A stretch of DNA of 64,000 nt from Lonicera japonica (taxonomy: Eukaryota; Streptophyta; Magnoliopsida; Dipsacales; Caprifoliaceae). The position numbers and the translations under genes are program-made. The stretch is from the NCBI GenBank assembly GCA_021464415.1, contig CM038469.1, forward strand, positions 13,308,501 to 13,372,500, written 5' to 3'. This document shows positions 46,987-60,289 of this stretch, one piece after another. How positions within the stretch are numbered: the first letter of the stretch is position 1; each line of letters starts with the position of its first letter. The notes beneath the pieces were generated by a model that worked only from the letters and a program-made list of their open reading frames with translations, was not told the DNA's origin and did not search any database.

Positions 46987-48071
46987 GGTGGACGTTATTT
47001 ACATACCATATTTTACTTGGTAACACTCCAATTAAAAAAAAGATAAAAATCTTTATTTTCACACCACTCATTCATCTTTTTACCCAACAGTTATTATGTA
47101 ATAGTTACAATAAACCAAGATAATTACATATAATTAACTTATAATGATTTTTTAACATTCAAATGTCAATAAATGCCCATATTATCATTATACACACATT
47201 GAAATACTCGCGAGAGATCACGTTAAAATTATTCCTCATCTTCTTCTTCTTGATCCAAAGTTGCAAGAACCGCCACTGATTGAATTGAAGCAAGCTGGAC
47301 ATCAAGTGAGACACCACGCCTGTAACTCGCTCCTCATTAAGCTTTAATAATAGCATTTTTTGCTCAACATTAAGGGACAATAAACGAAATTTTTTAGTTA
47401 AGAAATGATGATGCTCGATGAACATCAAGCAAGTGAATTCCATAAATTCGTTTAACATTGAGTGAATGATATACAAGTAGCTTGTTAGAAATCTTGTGAC
47501 AATGCACAACTTGCTCCTTTATTAGCAACCCAATACCACTAAAAAGATGGACATGGCCCGAGTGAGAGGTGAATCAAAAAAACGAAATATATATTATCCA
47601 ATCCTTGGCCATCATGCAACATTTCATTAATCATGAACTGCTAATGTTCTAGCGAGTCAAAGAGCATCAATAGAGGTTCAACAATGGAGGGTTATGAAAC
47701 CCTAAACACAAAGAATTCATTATTTACCTATATATTAGGTGATGATGATCAAGAGGACTAAAAGAAGAAGGCGGAGAGGATGAATAATGACTGACGATGA
47801 GAGAAGATGATGAAGTGGAAGACGTCTGTTGCAACGAAGTGAAGGAAGGGAGTGTGTTTGAAAGTGAAGGAAGGGAACAACTTTTTTATTTTAGGGTTTT
47901 CAATATTTATTAAATCATTAATTAGTTAATTAGTATGTATTAGTGTGTTTAATGATTTGGAGTGGTGGAACTGGTCTTTGGTGTGGTTGTAAGAAAAAAT
48001 GTGACTAGGTTGAGTGTTTATTAGAAATGGTCTAAAACCAAATAAAAATTGGAGTGCAAATAGCAGCTGCC
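46987..48071. mobile_element. Candidate Mutator/hAT-like non-autonomous element
   Basis: The left end ggtggacgttatttac and the mirrored right end ggcagctgctatttgc are imperfect inverted repeats, flanked by ttaattaa on both sides (46979-46986 and 48072-48079). The repeat lies in AT-rich sequence, so chance is possible. The interior has a purine-rich block (about 47740-47880) and a ttaatgatttgg...ggtggaac 3' part like the element at 633-2010. No transposase seen. Confidence 0.5.
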
Positions 48072-48148
48072 TTAATTAATACACTTGAAACTTTAACCAA
48101 TTAATATACTTGGAACTTAAAATAAATCTTAAAGTGTTAATTAATTTA

Positions 48149-49765
48149 GGGTGTTCTTAAATGCACTCACATAATCCGTCTTCTCACCCCACTAAAAGTC
48201 AAAGTTACGCTAATCTTAACCTAAAAAATAGCGTAAAACCCTTTTTTTTCACCCCGCTTTCTATACTTTGAAAAAATCGCCACTAATTTATCTTCTCACC
48301 CATTTAAATTTTTAAAAATTAAAAAAAATTCAATCTTTCCAACAAACAAGCATATACTATTTTCAGTTAATTACATACATCTCATAAATGTAAGCTTATA
48401 ATAAGTATCATCATAATTTTATATAGAGTACTATACTTTTATTTTCACTTGCATCAGCACAATAACATTTTTAATGATGTTTTTCTTATTTTATTCAATT
48501 TTTTTATTTGTGCATGCATGAGGAGTTCAATAAAATTCATGTTAAGTTATTTAATGTCAAAATTAAAGAAATGTAGTGTTAACATGTACCTAATATATCT
48601 CATATATATATATGGGAAAATTTCAAGTGATTGAGGACCTTAACTTAAGGACCTTATTTACGGACCAGGTCATTTGGCACGCTTCCTAATGGAATTTTTT
48701 GATGAAATTTGGTGGGGATGTTCTTCATCGTGTGTAGAACATCTTCACCAAATTTCATCAAAAAATTCAACCGGAAAGCGGGTTAACTAAAGGATTGAAA
48801 AATATTAGACATATATATATATATATATTTGGACCAATATTTTTCAATTCTGTAGTTAACCCACCTCCTGGTTAAATTTGTTGTTGAATTTTGGTGGAGA
48901 CGTTCCACACATGATGAAAAACATCTATACCAAATTTCATCAAAAAATTTTATCGAAAAGTGTGCCAAATAGCATGGTCCATAAATAAGATCTTTAAGTT
49001 AAGATCCTTACTTAAAATACACCCATATATATGTATTGTATGTTGTACTTTTGTTGTTTCAATATTTAATTTTTTAAAATTACTTGTAAAAAATATTGAA
49101 AAAGGAAATAGTTGGGTGATAAAATCTTTATCATTTTAATATTTTGTAAGAAAATCGTTTTCTTGAGTCTCCAAAAAATTAAATATGATAGAAATCGAAA
49201 GTAACAAAATATTTAAATAAATGATTTATTTTTATGAAAACTATTTTATTTTTCCAATTCATTTTTTCCATTTTCACAAAAGATAGCATATATTTACATA
49301 TAACAAATTGATCTTTTAATGTTTTTGGTGTAGTGAATTAAGTCTTATATTTACTTATTTGATAAAGATAAATATAAAATTTGTAAATAATTTGCAAATA
49401 TGAATAATAACCATTTAAGAGTAATGAACAGTAAAAAATTATATAAAATATCATATAATTACTAAAACTGTATTTATGGCAATTAACATTTTGTATCTTG
49501 GTGGTACTATTTAGATGAAATTTTTAATAAAATTTATTAAGAACGATGTATATTTTATTTATTATGTTTCATATTAATGAAAAATTTAATATTATTTAAT
49601 GTGTTTACTTTTAGCAACGAAATTTTATCGTTTTTATATTGTTTCAATAAACTTACCTCACTTCTGGGGTGAAGTGCAATTTTTTTAAATATTTGAAGTG
49701 GTGAGAAAAAAGTATCCTCAAACTGAAATAAGAAGACTGATTTTATGGGTGTATTTAAAAAACCC
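48149..49765. mobile_element. hAT-like element with a nested foldback insert
   Basis: The left end gggtgttcttaaatgcactc, followed by acataatccgtcttctcacc, is mirrored at the right end. Both sides carry the 8-bp repeat ttaattta (48141-48148 and 49766-49773). It is the same family as 30922-31730 but twice as long, partly because of the insert at 48629-49011. Confidence 0.8.
48629..49011. mobile_element. Foldback element
   Basis: The whole block is a large imperfect inverted repeat. Left arm: ttaacttaaggaccttattt, then ggaccaggtcatttggcacg. The right arm is its complement. A smaller hairpin (ttttttgatgaaatttggtg and its complement, about 48696-48768) sits in the left arm. The centre is a TA microsatellite. 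Confidence 0.8.
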
Positions 49766-49773
49766 TTAATTTA

Positions 49774-50916
49774 TCATCTTGGAACTTACACAAGTAATTG
49801 TAACCACATAATTTGCTTGATACTCACATACATAGGTGAGCCACATGGGGCAAGTGGGGGCAAGCACCCCCACTTGGTTTTGGATTTTTTTTATTGTATA
49901 TGGTATTTTTTTTAAATATACATATATAGAGAAACTTATGTGCAAAAATTTATAATTGAATGTAACCAAAGTGTAAGGGAATAAAACTATATATATATAT
50001 ATAGGGATTTTATTTTTCTTAAATGCTTATCAAGTTTATAAAAGGTCATCTCCTATAAACCCATCAATTTTTTTACAAAATTTGCATGTGGGACTGACTC
50101 ATTTTCATTCTATTTTTCTATCTCAAATAACTTACTTTAGGTGACAATTTATCATTCATCTCCTAATCATTTTGAGCAAACAAATATACAATTTCAATAT
50201 TTTCATGGAAGAGCATAAGAATCTATAATAATATTTTATAACCGAATGTAAGGTCCCACTGAAAATTATTCTCAAAATGTCTTTAAAATGGTATTTTTTT
50301 CAACACTACAAGATAAATCATTTCTTATATCTACTTTTTAATATTAGATATAATTAAATTTCTTAATTACTTATGTAATATTAGTTGTGATTCTTCATTA
50401 ATTGCACAATATTGTTAATATTATTATATTTGTATTATATTATTGTAATTTATCGTAATTGTTAACATGTTTATGTTTAAATTTTATAGTTTTAAATATA
50501 TTTTTGTGTGTTTTAAATTTCGCCTTCACTTAGCTAAATTCCTGACTCGGCCACTGCTCACCTATTCTAGAAGATATAATAATACTTATCACATGGAATT
50601 ACGTAAAAACATCATATAATAATTTTGTATTTTGAAATATAAATGAAAATATACAACACAAATTTTTACAAAAATAAATAATTTTTAATATCATTTTCTA
50701 CCTTATTATCAACTACTCTATTTTTATTATTATTACTGGCGGCTAAATGTAAATATAATTGTGTTTAAAATCAGCTTTGAGTTTTGAAATTAAAATTAGA
50801 GGAAAAATTAGTTTATCATTACTCTTTTTCTCCCTGTGGCCAGTTGCTTTACCCTTTTCTTCGCCAAAGATTCTGAATAGCAAACGAACAATCTTCGTTT
50901 GATTCATATATATATA
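49774..50916. other. Promoter-side DNA of the intact B3 gene
   Basis: AT-rich with no supported gene. A catatatatatataatgg tract sits directly at the start codon and may have served as an AT-rich 5' UTR. Confidence 0.5.
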
Positions 50917-53900
50917 ATGGCAGTGAACCCATTAACCAATTTTCTCAATCATCGTGCCGATTATGATGATGAACCGATGATACTTAAGAGAAAAATTGTT
51001 GAAGAAGAAGAGAATAATCACAAACAAGGTGGTAAAAGAAATTACTGCATTGACGACGATGATGAAGAAGCGGCGGTAATTAAGAGAGAAATTGTTGAAG
51101 AGGAGAAACAATGTACAAGTAAATACTACGTTATGATGAAAGACAAGAAGAAAACTAAGAACTCTTCCTCCAAATCAAAAAAGCATTCAAGTGTAAGACT
51201 CTTCTTTAGGGTTTTAGTCTTTAATTTTAACTGAGGTGCTTTGTAAGCAAACCCACCACAATCCTCTCTCTGTTTTGTATTTTTTACCTAAACATAAATT
51301 TTGGGAAGAAGTCTTATTAAAGGGTGATTTTATTTTTGCCACCAATAATACTTGATTTCACTCTCAAGTCTGGTTTGGTCACTCACCTTACTCAGGGCAT
51401 GTTATTCGGTTCTTGAGGATCGAGCATAAGCTTATTACTCAGTGTTTAGAAAGCATCACCTTACTTAGGGCATGTTATTCGGTTCTTGAGGATCGAGCAT
51501 AAGCTTATTACTCGGTGTTTAGAAAGCAAGTAAAGTACTTTGAGACTCATACTTTGCCCTCAAGAATCAAAGAACGTTTCCTTACTCTTACTTAATACTC
51601 AGAGGATCAAAAATCAAATAAAAAGTGGGAGTGAAAATAGAATGAGTCTTATTAAACCCACTTTAACCCTCAAGAATCGAATAATAAACCTTTACTCGGT
51701 ACTCAAGGGCGAATAAAAAGTTAGGTAGAACCAAGAATTATTGGGTGTGAAAATAGAATCACCCTTTTTTTAAAGAAATTCTCCCCGAAAGTCTGGGGAG
51801 GGAAATATATTGGAACTGGCCTAGATCTCTCAAAGTTTGGAAGAGTTCTTCAAATGTTCTTCAGAAGCTTAAGATTAATACCATATATGCCAAAATTTCC
51901 CAAATATAGAGGAAATGGAGGTAACTCTTTCTCTTCGAAAATAACTTTTTGCACAAAATCTTCCTCAAATTTAAAGAAAATATCTCTGTAGTTTTTGCTA
52001 TAAGCCACAGGTACAACTGCAAATTGGGGAAATTGGGGAATCTTTAGTAGGAAAATAGGCTTGCATGCTATGGCAATAGCAGAAGCCATTTTTTGTTAAT
52101 TCTTGTTCCATGTTGTTTAGTTCCCTTTTAGACTGCAAAATAGACAGACCTGGATGGGGTTATTCCTGTGATTCTGATCTTTGGTGGTTTCACTCTGAAT
52201 TTGGGTGGCCATTTCTCCTATTGAACTGGTTCAGGTGATATATACCTTTAACATATTTCCATGTCTTTGTATCAATTGGAGCTCTGATCATTCCAAAATA
52301 TATATTATCACAGTTTTATGGGAATGGGAAGAATGAATTGCGTAAACATCCCACCCAGTTTTGCTGAAATGACTACATCCACGGCAGACGGATATGTCGC
52401 TGCCATACGTATCGTGAGCCTAGTTCTAGATATAAGAGCACCTTAAGAATTTACAGAGTTCCCTGGGATAGCATCAGTCCAGAGATATACAGAACCATGC
52501 ACGAAAATTGAAACACAGGACGTTTTTCGCATACACAACATATTTCTTGGGGCCTTATTTTGATACTGTGTTTAAATTGTACCCTTTGCACAAGTTATCA
52601 AAAGTTTTATTGATTCTAGGACCTTGTGCTGTCTCCCATTGTGCATACCCTCAGGACAGTCCTTGCAGACTTGAAATGGCCAAGCCAAGGCAGATAGAAT
52701 AATTTATTTTTTTCTTTTCATTAGTTTAATCTGCATAATTAATGTAAGCCAAATTTTTGGATTAACTGTCAAGTTCCTATCAATGGAAGATGTTGGTAGG
52801 GCTTAACGATCCGATTTTTTGTTAATGAACCCCACAGTGGGTAACTCAGACTATTAAAACTTACCTTACTTGTTTGAGATGGCTTCTTCCTTCTTGCATT
52901 CTTTCTTTGTATAACCATTTTTCTACTCCACAAAACTTTAGTTGTTTACTGCTACTACCAATGGGGTAATCAAATAATTTTGTGGACAGGGAAAACCAGG
53001 TTCAGCAGGGAAAGGAAAGTTTGTGAGGTTAGTTAGCCATTTAAATTGCTTGAATTACCCTTTTCTTAACATTTTATTTTTTTAATATCTGCGGCATTGC
53101 ATGAAGTTCTTAGCTAGAATAGAATATATGGTCCCAGGCAAGTCAAATCACCTGCTATGGTTCAAGCAGAAGATGTTCGGTCGAGTTTAGGAACTGAATC
53201 GCCTAGCTTTTTAAAGTTGGTGGTTCCTTCACATGTTGAGGGCAGCTTTTCCATGGTAAGTACTTTTCGAAACATTTTGAATTTTAATTCAGAAAAGAAT
53301 AATAGACGAATAAAGTAAAACCTTTCTAATTGTCAACTCTTTGGATGCAGAGTCTTCCCGGGTCATTCTGTAGATCACACCTTCCGATAAACAACACTGT
53401 AATCATATTGGAGGATGAAAGGGAGGAACGATTTGAAGTAAAATACTTTTCAAAATGGACGGGACTGAGCGGCGGGTGGAGAAATTTTGCTGTCCAACAC
53501 AAATTGCATGAAGGAGATGTTATAGTCTTCCATTTAGTTGCGCCCACCAGATTTAAGGTGAAATTCATTTATGATTATCTAACACGTTTAGTTGACTAAC
53601 TATTTTGAACAAGAAGTTTGTTTCACATATAGGCATTACCTTAAAAGACAGTTTTTCTTGAAAAGAAACTCAATTCTTGGAATTGTTTAACCTGGAAAAA
53701 TGTGGTTTTTGAATTCTGTTGAAAAATGAGAAAATTTTAGCACAACCATTAAGAAATGAATTGGAACTTTTGAGTCTTTTGTTTAGCTATTTTTTCTAAC
53801 ACTGCTTTGAGGATGTGTCTGATAGAGCGGATTTTCCATAACATTTTCAAATGCGTTATTTTAAGTTTCCTTTACTACCTCTTCTGCCCCCTTTAATATA

Positions 53901-54955
53901 TAGGTCTACATAGTAAGGGCTAATGATTCATCTGAGAGTGATGGTAATCCTAGAAGTCGTCTAGATTTGGACACACATGAGAAACAAAATGAACCAGGTT
54001 AGCCAGCCCATTCCTTCTGCCTTTTCATAACAATATTATTTTTATATTAAGTGCTATTACTTTTTTTTTTTATGGTTTTGTAAACAAAAAAGCATAAAAA
54101 TGAAAATTTGGTGATGGTGGAAGAGCTACATTTAGTACAAGCCTCACCACGACCCCTAACATCTTGCAGACACCTTCATATAACATCTAGCAGACACCTT
54201 CATATGATTTATACCGTGCCTCGGTATGTCTTTCTTTATAAAAAATAAAACTTTGTATCAGTATCAGCGTCATGCTTTGTGCTTGTTGCGACCTTGTCCT
54301 TTATATTTGTAGGTTCTTAACAATTGGCCCTTCAGGCACACGACAACATAAATAACTCTATATATATGTGAAATAAAAGTTCCGAGTTTCTAAGTTTTGG
54401 CATCCCCTAGGTGAAAATCTTGGTTATGACAACAATGAGGACACTGTGTGTAAAGGCCTCGAAACCATGGAAGACTTCAACATTATGCTAAATGGTTTGG
54501 GCTTGGAATATTCCGATCTCCATGAAAATATGCGAAAAAAGTTCTACGAGCTCTGTTGTAGCACAAATGCCATTCTTCATGATGGTCTTCTCCCCGGCCT
54601 CAATAGTAAGCTTATTGCTGGTGTAATTAGTGCAACTGTAACTATCGCAGACGCGATAAAAGCTTGTAACTTTGCTACCTCTCGAGATGAACTTGAGCAA
54701 TGGGAAAAGTTACTGAAATCGTTCGATCTTCTGGGAATGAATGTTGGGTTTTTGCTTAACCGGCTAAGTCAGCTTCTAAGGCTGGTCTTCAAATCCAAAC
54801 GTGCCAGCTTTGAAGATAAGATAAAGAATCTTGAAGTTAAGCGCGTAGAATTGAAGGAAGCTTATGAGAAGATTGATGGTGATATTGAGAAACTGAAGTC
54901 AAAAGCTGAGAGGCAGCATCTCAAGCTCCGGGAACTGGTTAATGCTCCTTGGTAA
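50917..54955 (+). CDS. B3-domain (REM-type) DNA-binding protein
   Basis: Predicted exons 50917-51192, 52990-53027, 53123-53255, 53351-53557, 53904-53997 and 54411-54955 sum to 1293 bp with all phases consistent, giving 430 residues. All introns are GT-AG. Residues 1-105 are acidic then Lys-rich (KDKKKTK, SKSKKH), a likely nuclear signal. Residues about 107-135 carry the linker YGPRQVKSPAMVQAEDV typical of this family. The B3 domain follows at about 138-228 (SFLKLVVPSHV, LPGSFCRSHLP, TVIILEDE, FEVKY, GLSGGWRNFAVQH, LHEGDVIVFHLV, RFKVYIVRA). The C-terminal 170 residues include CKGLETMEDF and a coiled coil (KIKNLEVKRVELKEAYEKID). It resembles the Os01g0234100/At5g42700-like subgroup, recognised from memory. 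It should bind DNA in the nucleus; its targets are unknown. Expression is untested. Confidence 0.82.
51383..51528 (+). repeat. 73-bp tandem duplication in B3 intron 1
   Basis: Two adjacent copies (51383-51455 and 51456-51528) of a unit starting tcaccttact and ending gtttagaaagca, with two differences. Similar ggttcttgaggatcgagcat text recurs to 51700. Confidence 0.95.
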
Positions 54956-54988
54956 TGAATCTTTATAGCATGTTAACATATACTGTGT

Positions 54989-54991
<3 letters not shown>

Positions 54992-55019
<28 letters not shown>

Positions 55020-55020
55020 T
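54992..55020 (+). repeat. Poly-T run after the B3 stop codon
   Basis: About 29 T in the 3' flank. The first copy has only a short T run at the matching place, so it expanded after the duplication. Confidence 0.9.
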
Positions 55021-55399
55021 GTAACACTTGGGTTCTGACATAAATAGTAAAGGAGGAAAAACTAGGGAAAAGTAACATATAGAAGTGGAGATAATGGGAG
55101 AGTTTGTACTTGTTTTGAAGCAGTAATTTAGTTTTATAAGTTTTATGGACTTTTATGAAGTTAAATTTGGCACAAAACTTGCAATGTAATCGGTGTTGGA
55201 AAATGAATGGTGGCAATTGTTAGAATGAATTGTTATTTTGGGGTTTTTGATGGTTTACTTCCTTTTCCACAATTTTCCTTTTGATGGGGCATGATCGCGT
55301 GGGTGTTTCGTCGGATTTTACGATTGTCCTAGTTTGGTTTGCGTTTTTATTTTATTATTTAAAATTTTCAAATAGTAATTTCAAATGAAAATTTTGTCG

Positions 55400-56796
55400 A
55401 CTTATGATTCGGCTTGAACTTATGATTCAACTTGAGCATAGCAATTTATAATATGACACGATAACATGACACAAGATCGTTTACCAAGTTTGGGTTAACC
55501 CTTAACGGGTGCAGGTCATAATCTAGTTGACCCGTTTATTAAACGAGTCAATTTTTTGTAAATTCGCAAGACCTGAATAAAACTTGTTTAGCCCGTTAAG
55601 AATACGAGTCGATTTCAAATTGCGTAAATCCGTTAGTAACCTGTATAACCCATATATGATAAACAGATTTTTACCCAAGGCTTTTAATTTTTTTTAAATT
55701 TTGTATCAAATCTTTTGTCTTCCATTAATATGGATTTAGTTGTTAAATCATGCCAATTAAAGTGATAACCCATTAATATCAACCACCAAATGAAGCTTAA
55801 TCTAGCCCAACCCATGTGAAATGCAAACAACCTAGGGTTCATATGAAATTTTTCCATTTGTATAGAAATCTCTAATGCAACACATAATAATTTGAAATAG
55901 AGTTTGAGTAATATTGTTCCCACCTTATTAAAGCTTTATCTTTGAAGATCGAGCAGTGGATTGAGCCGAATCAAGTGAATCCCGAATTTCCCCTAAAGAC
56001 CTTCAAGCTCCAACAATGGAGGATGAGGAAGATGATGAATAGCGATGTGTTAGGGACGGTTTATTGTTGATTTGATGGGGATTTTGTGTTGTGAGGATTT
56101 TGGGTGAAGATCTCTCTTAAGAAGCTATCTCTCTCTCTCTTTAGAGAGTTCTATGGGTGTAGCTCAAAGTGGGGAATGAAATGGGTAAAGGAGAATATAT
56201 ATCTAGTCTAAAATGGTCAAAACCCCGCCGGAAGGGCCATGACCAGTCATAGAATTGACATGTGACCGATCATAGGAAAGCAGCCTGAAGTCCAATTAGT
56301 AATTTGGTCATAACTTTTCGCTCGAAACTCCGACTAAAGTTATCTTTATGTCTACGGAAAGGTAATTCAAAGATCTACAAATTCCTAAAAAGAAGTTTCT
56401 CCAAATTCTAGATGGATAAATTCATAAATTTGTCAAAGACAGCACTCTGCCACAACGTTACCAAACGATCAAATTTTAACAATCGGCTTACTTCGCACTC
56501 TTTTTGACCAACGAGGAACATGAATTGACTTTCGCTCAAAACACAAAAGTTGTAGAATTGAACAAAACCTAGACATAGGGGAAAATAGAAATTTTATTGG
56601 ATAAAGAACGGAGAAGTTACAAAACCTCAAAGTTGGCTAAAAATCAATGAAACGCATGACGCCAAAACGCACGATCAATAAGCCAATATTGATTTGGACC
56701 ACCCGAATCACGAAATGATTACTCACGCAAGTGCAAGTATATGAATATAACTAATATAAGGCGCTAGGACACTACGAAACTCCACCAATCAAGATT
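55400..56796. other. Intergenic repeats
   Basis: The first 300 bp carry a plant repeat phrase (acccgtttattaaacgagtc) also present in diverged form downstream of the first B3 copy. After about 56000 the text looks LTR-like (ctctctctctctttagagag, then tggtcataacttttcgctcg), but no ends were found. Confidence 0.45.
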
Positions 56797-57260
56797 TCAC
56801 CACTTGAGGTGAAATGAGCAGACATATAAGGATAATTGTGGTAAAACGAATGAACGGGGTATTACACCAAGTTCATGACGAATAGTACAAAAACAATCAC
56901 CGAGTAGTAGTTTGGTAAAAATATCAACAAATTTTGATTCGTTACTAACTAATTCAATATCAGCATCGCTTTTTTTTACATGATCACAGATAAAGTGATG
57001 TTTTATCTCAATGTGCTTGTTACGCTTTTGTTGTATGGGATGATTGGTCAAACTTACAGCACTTCTGTTATCACATTTAATGGAAATGTGGCTTAGACTT
57101 ACACCAAAGTCTTCAAGTTGTTGTTTTATATAAAGAATTTGTGCACAATAACTATCGGCTACCACATATTCGGCTTCGGCCATGGATATGGCCACCGAAT
57201 TTTGTTTCTTGTTTGACCAAGATACTAGTGTGCATCCTAGAAAATGAGTACGCATGTGAT
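56797..57260 (-). pseudogene. copia RNase H fragment
   Basis: The minus-strand frame carries VSWSNKKQNSVAISMAEAEY, QILYIKQQLEDFGV, ISIKCDNRSAVSLTNHPIQQ, HIEIKHHFICDHV and FVDIFTKLL. These are the RNase H end of plant Ty1/copia pol. One conserved Lys-Pro pair near the end reads Leu-Leu. No LTR or RT is attached, so it is an isolated fragment. Confidence 0.8.
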
Positions 57261-57299
57261 ACAGGTCAAAGAAGAAATCCGAAAAGATACCAGGACGAG

Positions 57300-58140
57300 G
57301 AGTTACGAGAATTATCAAAACTGCCGGAACCGAAAATTGTCAAATCCTCTGGAAACTTGTGTAATGAGAGTTCCCAATTTCTTATCATCTTCAAACTTTT
57401 AAGGTTATTAGGCATTAACATAAGGAGCAACATACTCAAAAAATTAGCTCGATCTGATGGCCGGATCTCTGAAAATTCAAAAAATTGGGATTTCACTTTG
57501 GTTAATCAAAAGGGAACCTTCCCGAAGTCCAAATGAGCTCAAATTTGGTCACTAGACAAGTTGTATTATAGGGAATACCATATTAAAAAATTAGATTAAT
57601 CTGATAAGTCGTTTGAAGAGAATTGTAAAAAACTTCCCACAGACAAACACCCCAAAGGGTGTGTCGTGTAAACGTTTACCTTAGGGGGTTTGTCCACGAA
57701 CAAACATTTTCCAAGACGATTTCACCGATTTTTGCGTATCAATACTTCCCGACCTCTGATTATCCTGAAATTATGTGTAGAGTTAGGAAATAGAATAGGG
57801 AGTAACGTAATAAAAAAAATCAACTTGATCCAACGGCTGGATCTCCGGGAATTTAGCTCGGGAAATCAAACGGGGGTCTTCCCAATGTCCAAAAATTCTA
57901 AAATTTGGCCAGTAGGTAGGTTTTATCATTGGTAACAACATGCTAAAAATAAAATCAATCCAACGTTCTGTTTGGCCGAAATTGTAAAAACTATCACACG
58001 TTAGACAGAGTTTGTTCGCGGACAAACATCCTGAGATGTTTGACCACACAACACACAGTGTGTGTGTTGTGTAGACAAGCATCCCTGGATGTTATCCGCA
58101 AACAAACAATTACAAGCCTAGCCCATTAATTATTCTACAG
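57300..58140. repeat. Diverged 450-bp tandem duplication with hairpin
   Basis: Blocks around 57480-57620 and 57850-57990 share aatcaaa..gggaaccttccc/gggggtcttccc, aaatttgg and taaaaaattagattaatc/ aaaataaaatcaatcc in the same order, followed by agacaaacacc/gacaaacatcc phrases. Near 58040 acacaacacac and gtgtgttgtgt form an 11-bp hairpin. Probably part of an old LTR. Confidence 0.6.
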
Positions 58141-58648
58141 ATATAAATACATCTGCACGGACCCCATTTGAGGCATCAGTCAGCTCTGGGACATTGGGAA
58201 CAGTACTCTAAAATAGTATTATACTATTTCCAAGACTCTCATGTATTTTTTATAGCATTCCGGCTTTAATTTTTTTATTTGTCTTTGTTTTATCAGTTAT
58301 AATTAATCAATCGCGTGTAGAAATTGTTGTTTATCTCAAAAGTAGTCCATATTTCATATTTAAACCCTGTTTTCAAAACCAAAGGCGTGGAACGAGCTGG
58401 AACCATTTTTTTTAACTTATTTTATCAGTTAATTTTATAAAATCCTAGTTTTATCAGTCTCGGTTCATGAAAAATCAATGAGCTTTTGCACCAGGTTTAA
58501 TCTATAAGTCGCCATGCTTACCTAAATATCTAATATGAGAGTATTTAAATTATTAAACGGTGGTACACTATTGACGAACAAATCTCAAAGATTGCCGAAT
58601 ATCTGATTTCAAATCAAATTAGCTTCCAAAAAGCCCCCTAATTCTTAT

Positions 58649-60200
58649 TGTTGACCTAAAGGTCTTAATCTTATTTTGATAATAACAATAAATCAATCAT
58701 GTGTAATTTAACATGTTCTTGATTTAAGATTATAGCTTTCTTATTTAGAAAATCAAGAATAACATGATTGCTCAAAGGAAGTTTGACAAGGATCATTCAA
58801 TCAATATCCAATCAAGTCAACATAGCAATGGACTAGCAAGAGATCACTCTTATCACACACATGCTAGCAATGCATTTCATGAAGCACAAAAGATCAATGA
58901 TCATATGCCAAAGCTTCAAGGGAAAAGCTTCAAGTGAAAAATCAATTTGAAAAAACAAATCGAAGCATTCGAAGACTCACTTATTCGATAATTGAGTATT
59001 TGCTTAGGATTAATGTAAAGTTTCTTAATTGATTTATTATATAGCTTAAACATGAACATGCATCATTCTTAGATTGATCAAAACCAAGTTTGAATCCAAA
59101 TTATTTCAAAACATCATTCTTATAAAAACTAGTTTTGAAATAAATTCATAATAAATTCATATGAATGAATTTTGATACAAAAATAAATTTGAGAGTCTTA
59201 GAAACTTATTTGGAATACTCCCCAAGCATTATAATCAATTTTGGAGTCAAATTGCATAAAGTGAATTTTTTGCAAAAACCTCTCCCTGCTAGAGCAATGT
59301 AATCGACTATATTAAAATTCGGGGAGTCGACTACCTCATGTAGTCGACTAGATTAATCCTGAGGGAGTCAACTAAACTACCAAAATATAGACGTTGGAGA
59401 TTTCTTGCAAGCCTATTTTTGGCCTCTAACCACCCCTAACTAACCCAAATGGCCATATTGCTTCTTGGACTATTTATATGATTTCTTAGACTCATTTTTG
59501 CACACCTTGAATCATTCATATACTCTATTCTTCATCTATCTTCATCATTCAAAGATTCAAGAATTATTTTGATCAATCATTAATCATTTGAGCTATATCA
59601 TCTTGATCAAATATGATAACTCTAGTGTGAGCTTCAAATTGTATTCTTTACACACTTAAGAGAGTTATTGTAAATTGGTGTGAATCAACAAACATTTGTA
59701 TTCAAATTGTGAGAGGTAAATCTCATAGGAAAAACAAGAAGGTAAATTCTTGTTTAGTTTTTGTGAAAGGTAAATTTCACAAGGTTAACAAGAGAATGAT
59801 TCTTGTGTGAATATTGTAGTCAAGCAATATTTGTAAAGAGTGTGTGAGACAACAACACTTGTAGTGGTTTGATCTTCACCTAGAAGGAGATTGGTTTTAG
59901 TGGAACTTCTCAGGGAATTAACCGAGAGCGAACTATGGTTTGGTAAACCAAAACCGTGAGAACAAAAAGCCTTGGACTTCATATTGGTTCAATCTTTCTA
60001 ACTCAATCTCTTTATTTACTTGCTACATTATTGCTTACTTGAGATTGTTTATTTTCTTGATTGTATATTTGATTGCATTCCTTGATAAACTTGTTTAGTT
60101 AATTTGTTTTACTTAAAGTTTTTTTGAAAAAGTTTTTAAATTCCGCATTACGATTCGAAAACCCTATTCACCCCCTTCTAGGGTTGAGATCCGACCGACA
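58649..60200 (+). mobile_element. Probable copia LTR (SIRE-like, about 1.5 kb)
   Basis: Begins TGTTGACCTAAAGGTC and ends near tattcacccccttctagggt and gatccgaccgaca, a pattern I associate with long SIRE-type copia LTRs. It is followed within 100 bp by RT relics on the same strand. No target duplication found, and the right edge is uncertain. Confidence 0.45.
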
Positions 60201-60289
60201 CTTACCAAAACACATGTTTTGCTATATATCATTATCAAAACCATTTTCCAAATCATACACACTGATTTTTAAAATCGAATGGCAAATTA

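Noticed and set aside
47159..47509. A 116-codon minus-strand open frame
   Set aside because: It lies inside a probable non-autonomous DNA element, has no recognisable domain, and has low-complexity AT-driven composition.
51850..52089. A 79-codon minus-strand open frame in intron 1 of the B3 gene (starts MASAIAIAC)
   Set aside because: No family recognised, and the corresponding intron of the other B3 copy has no counterpart. Chance or a transposon scrap is more likely than a gene.
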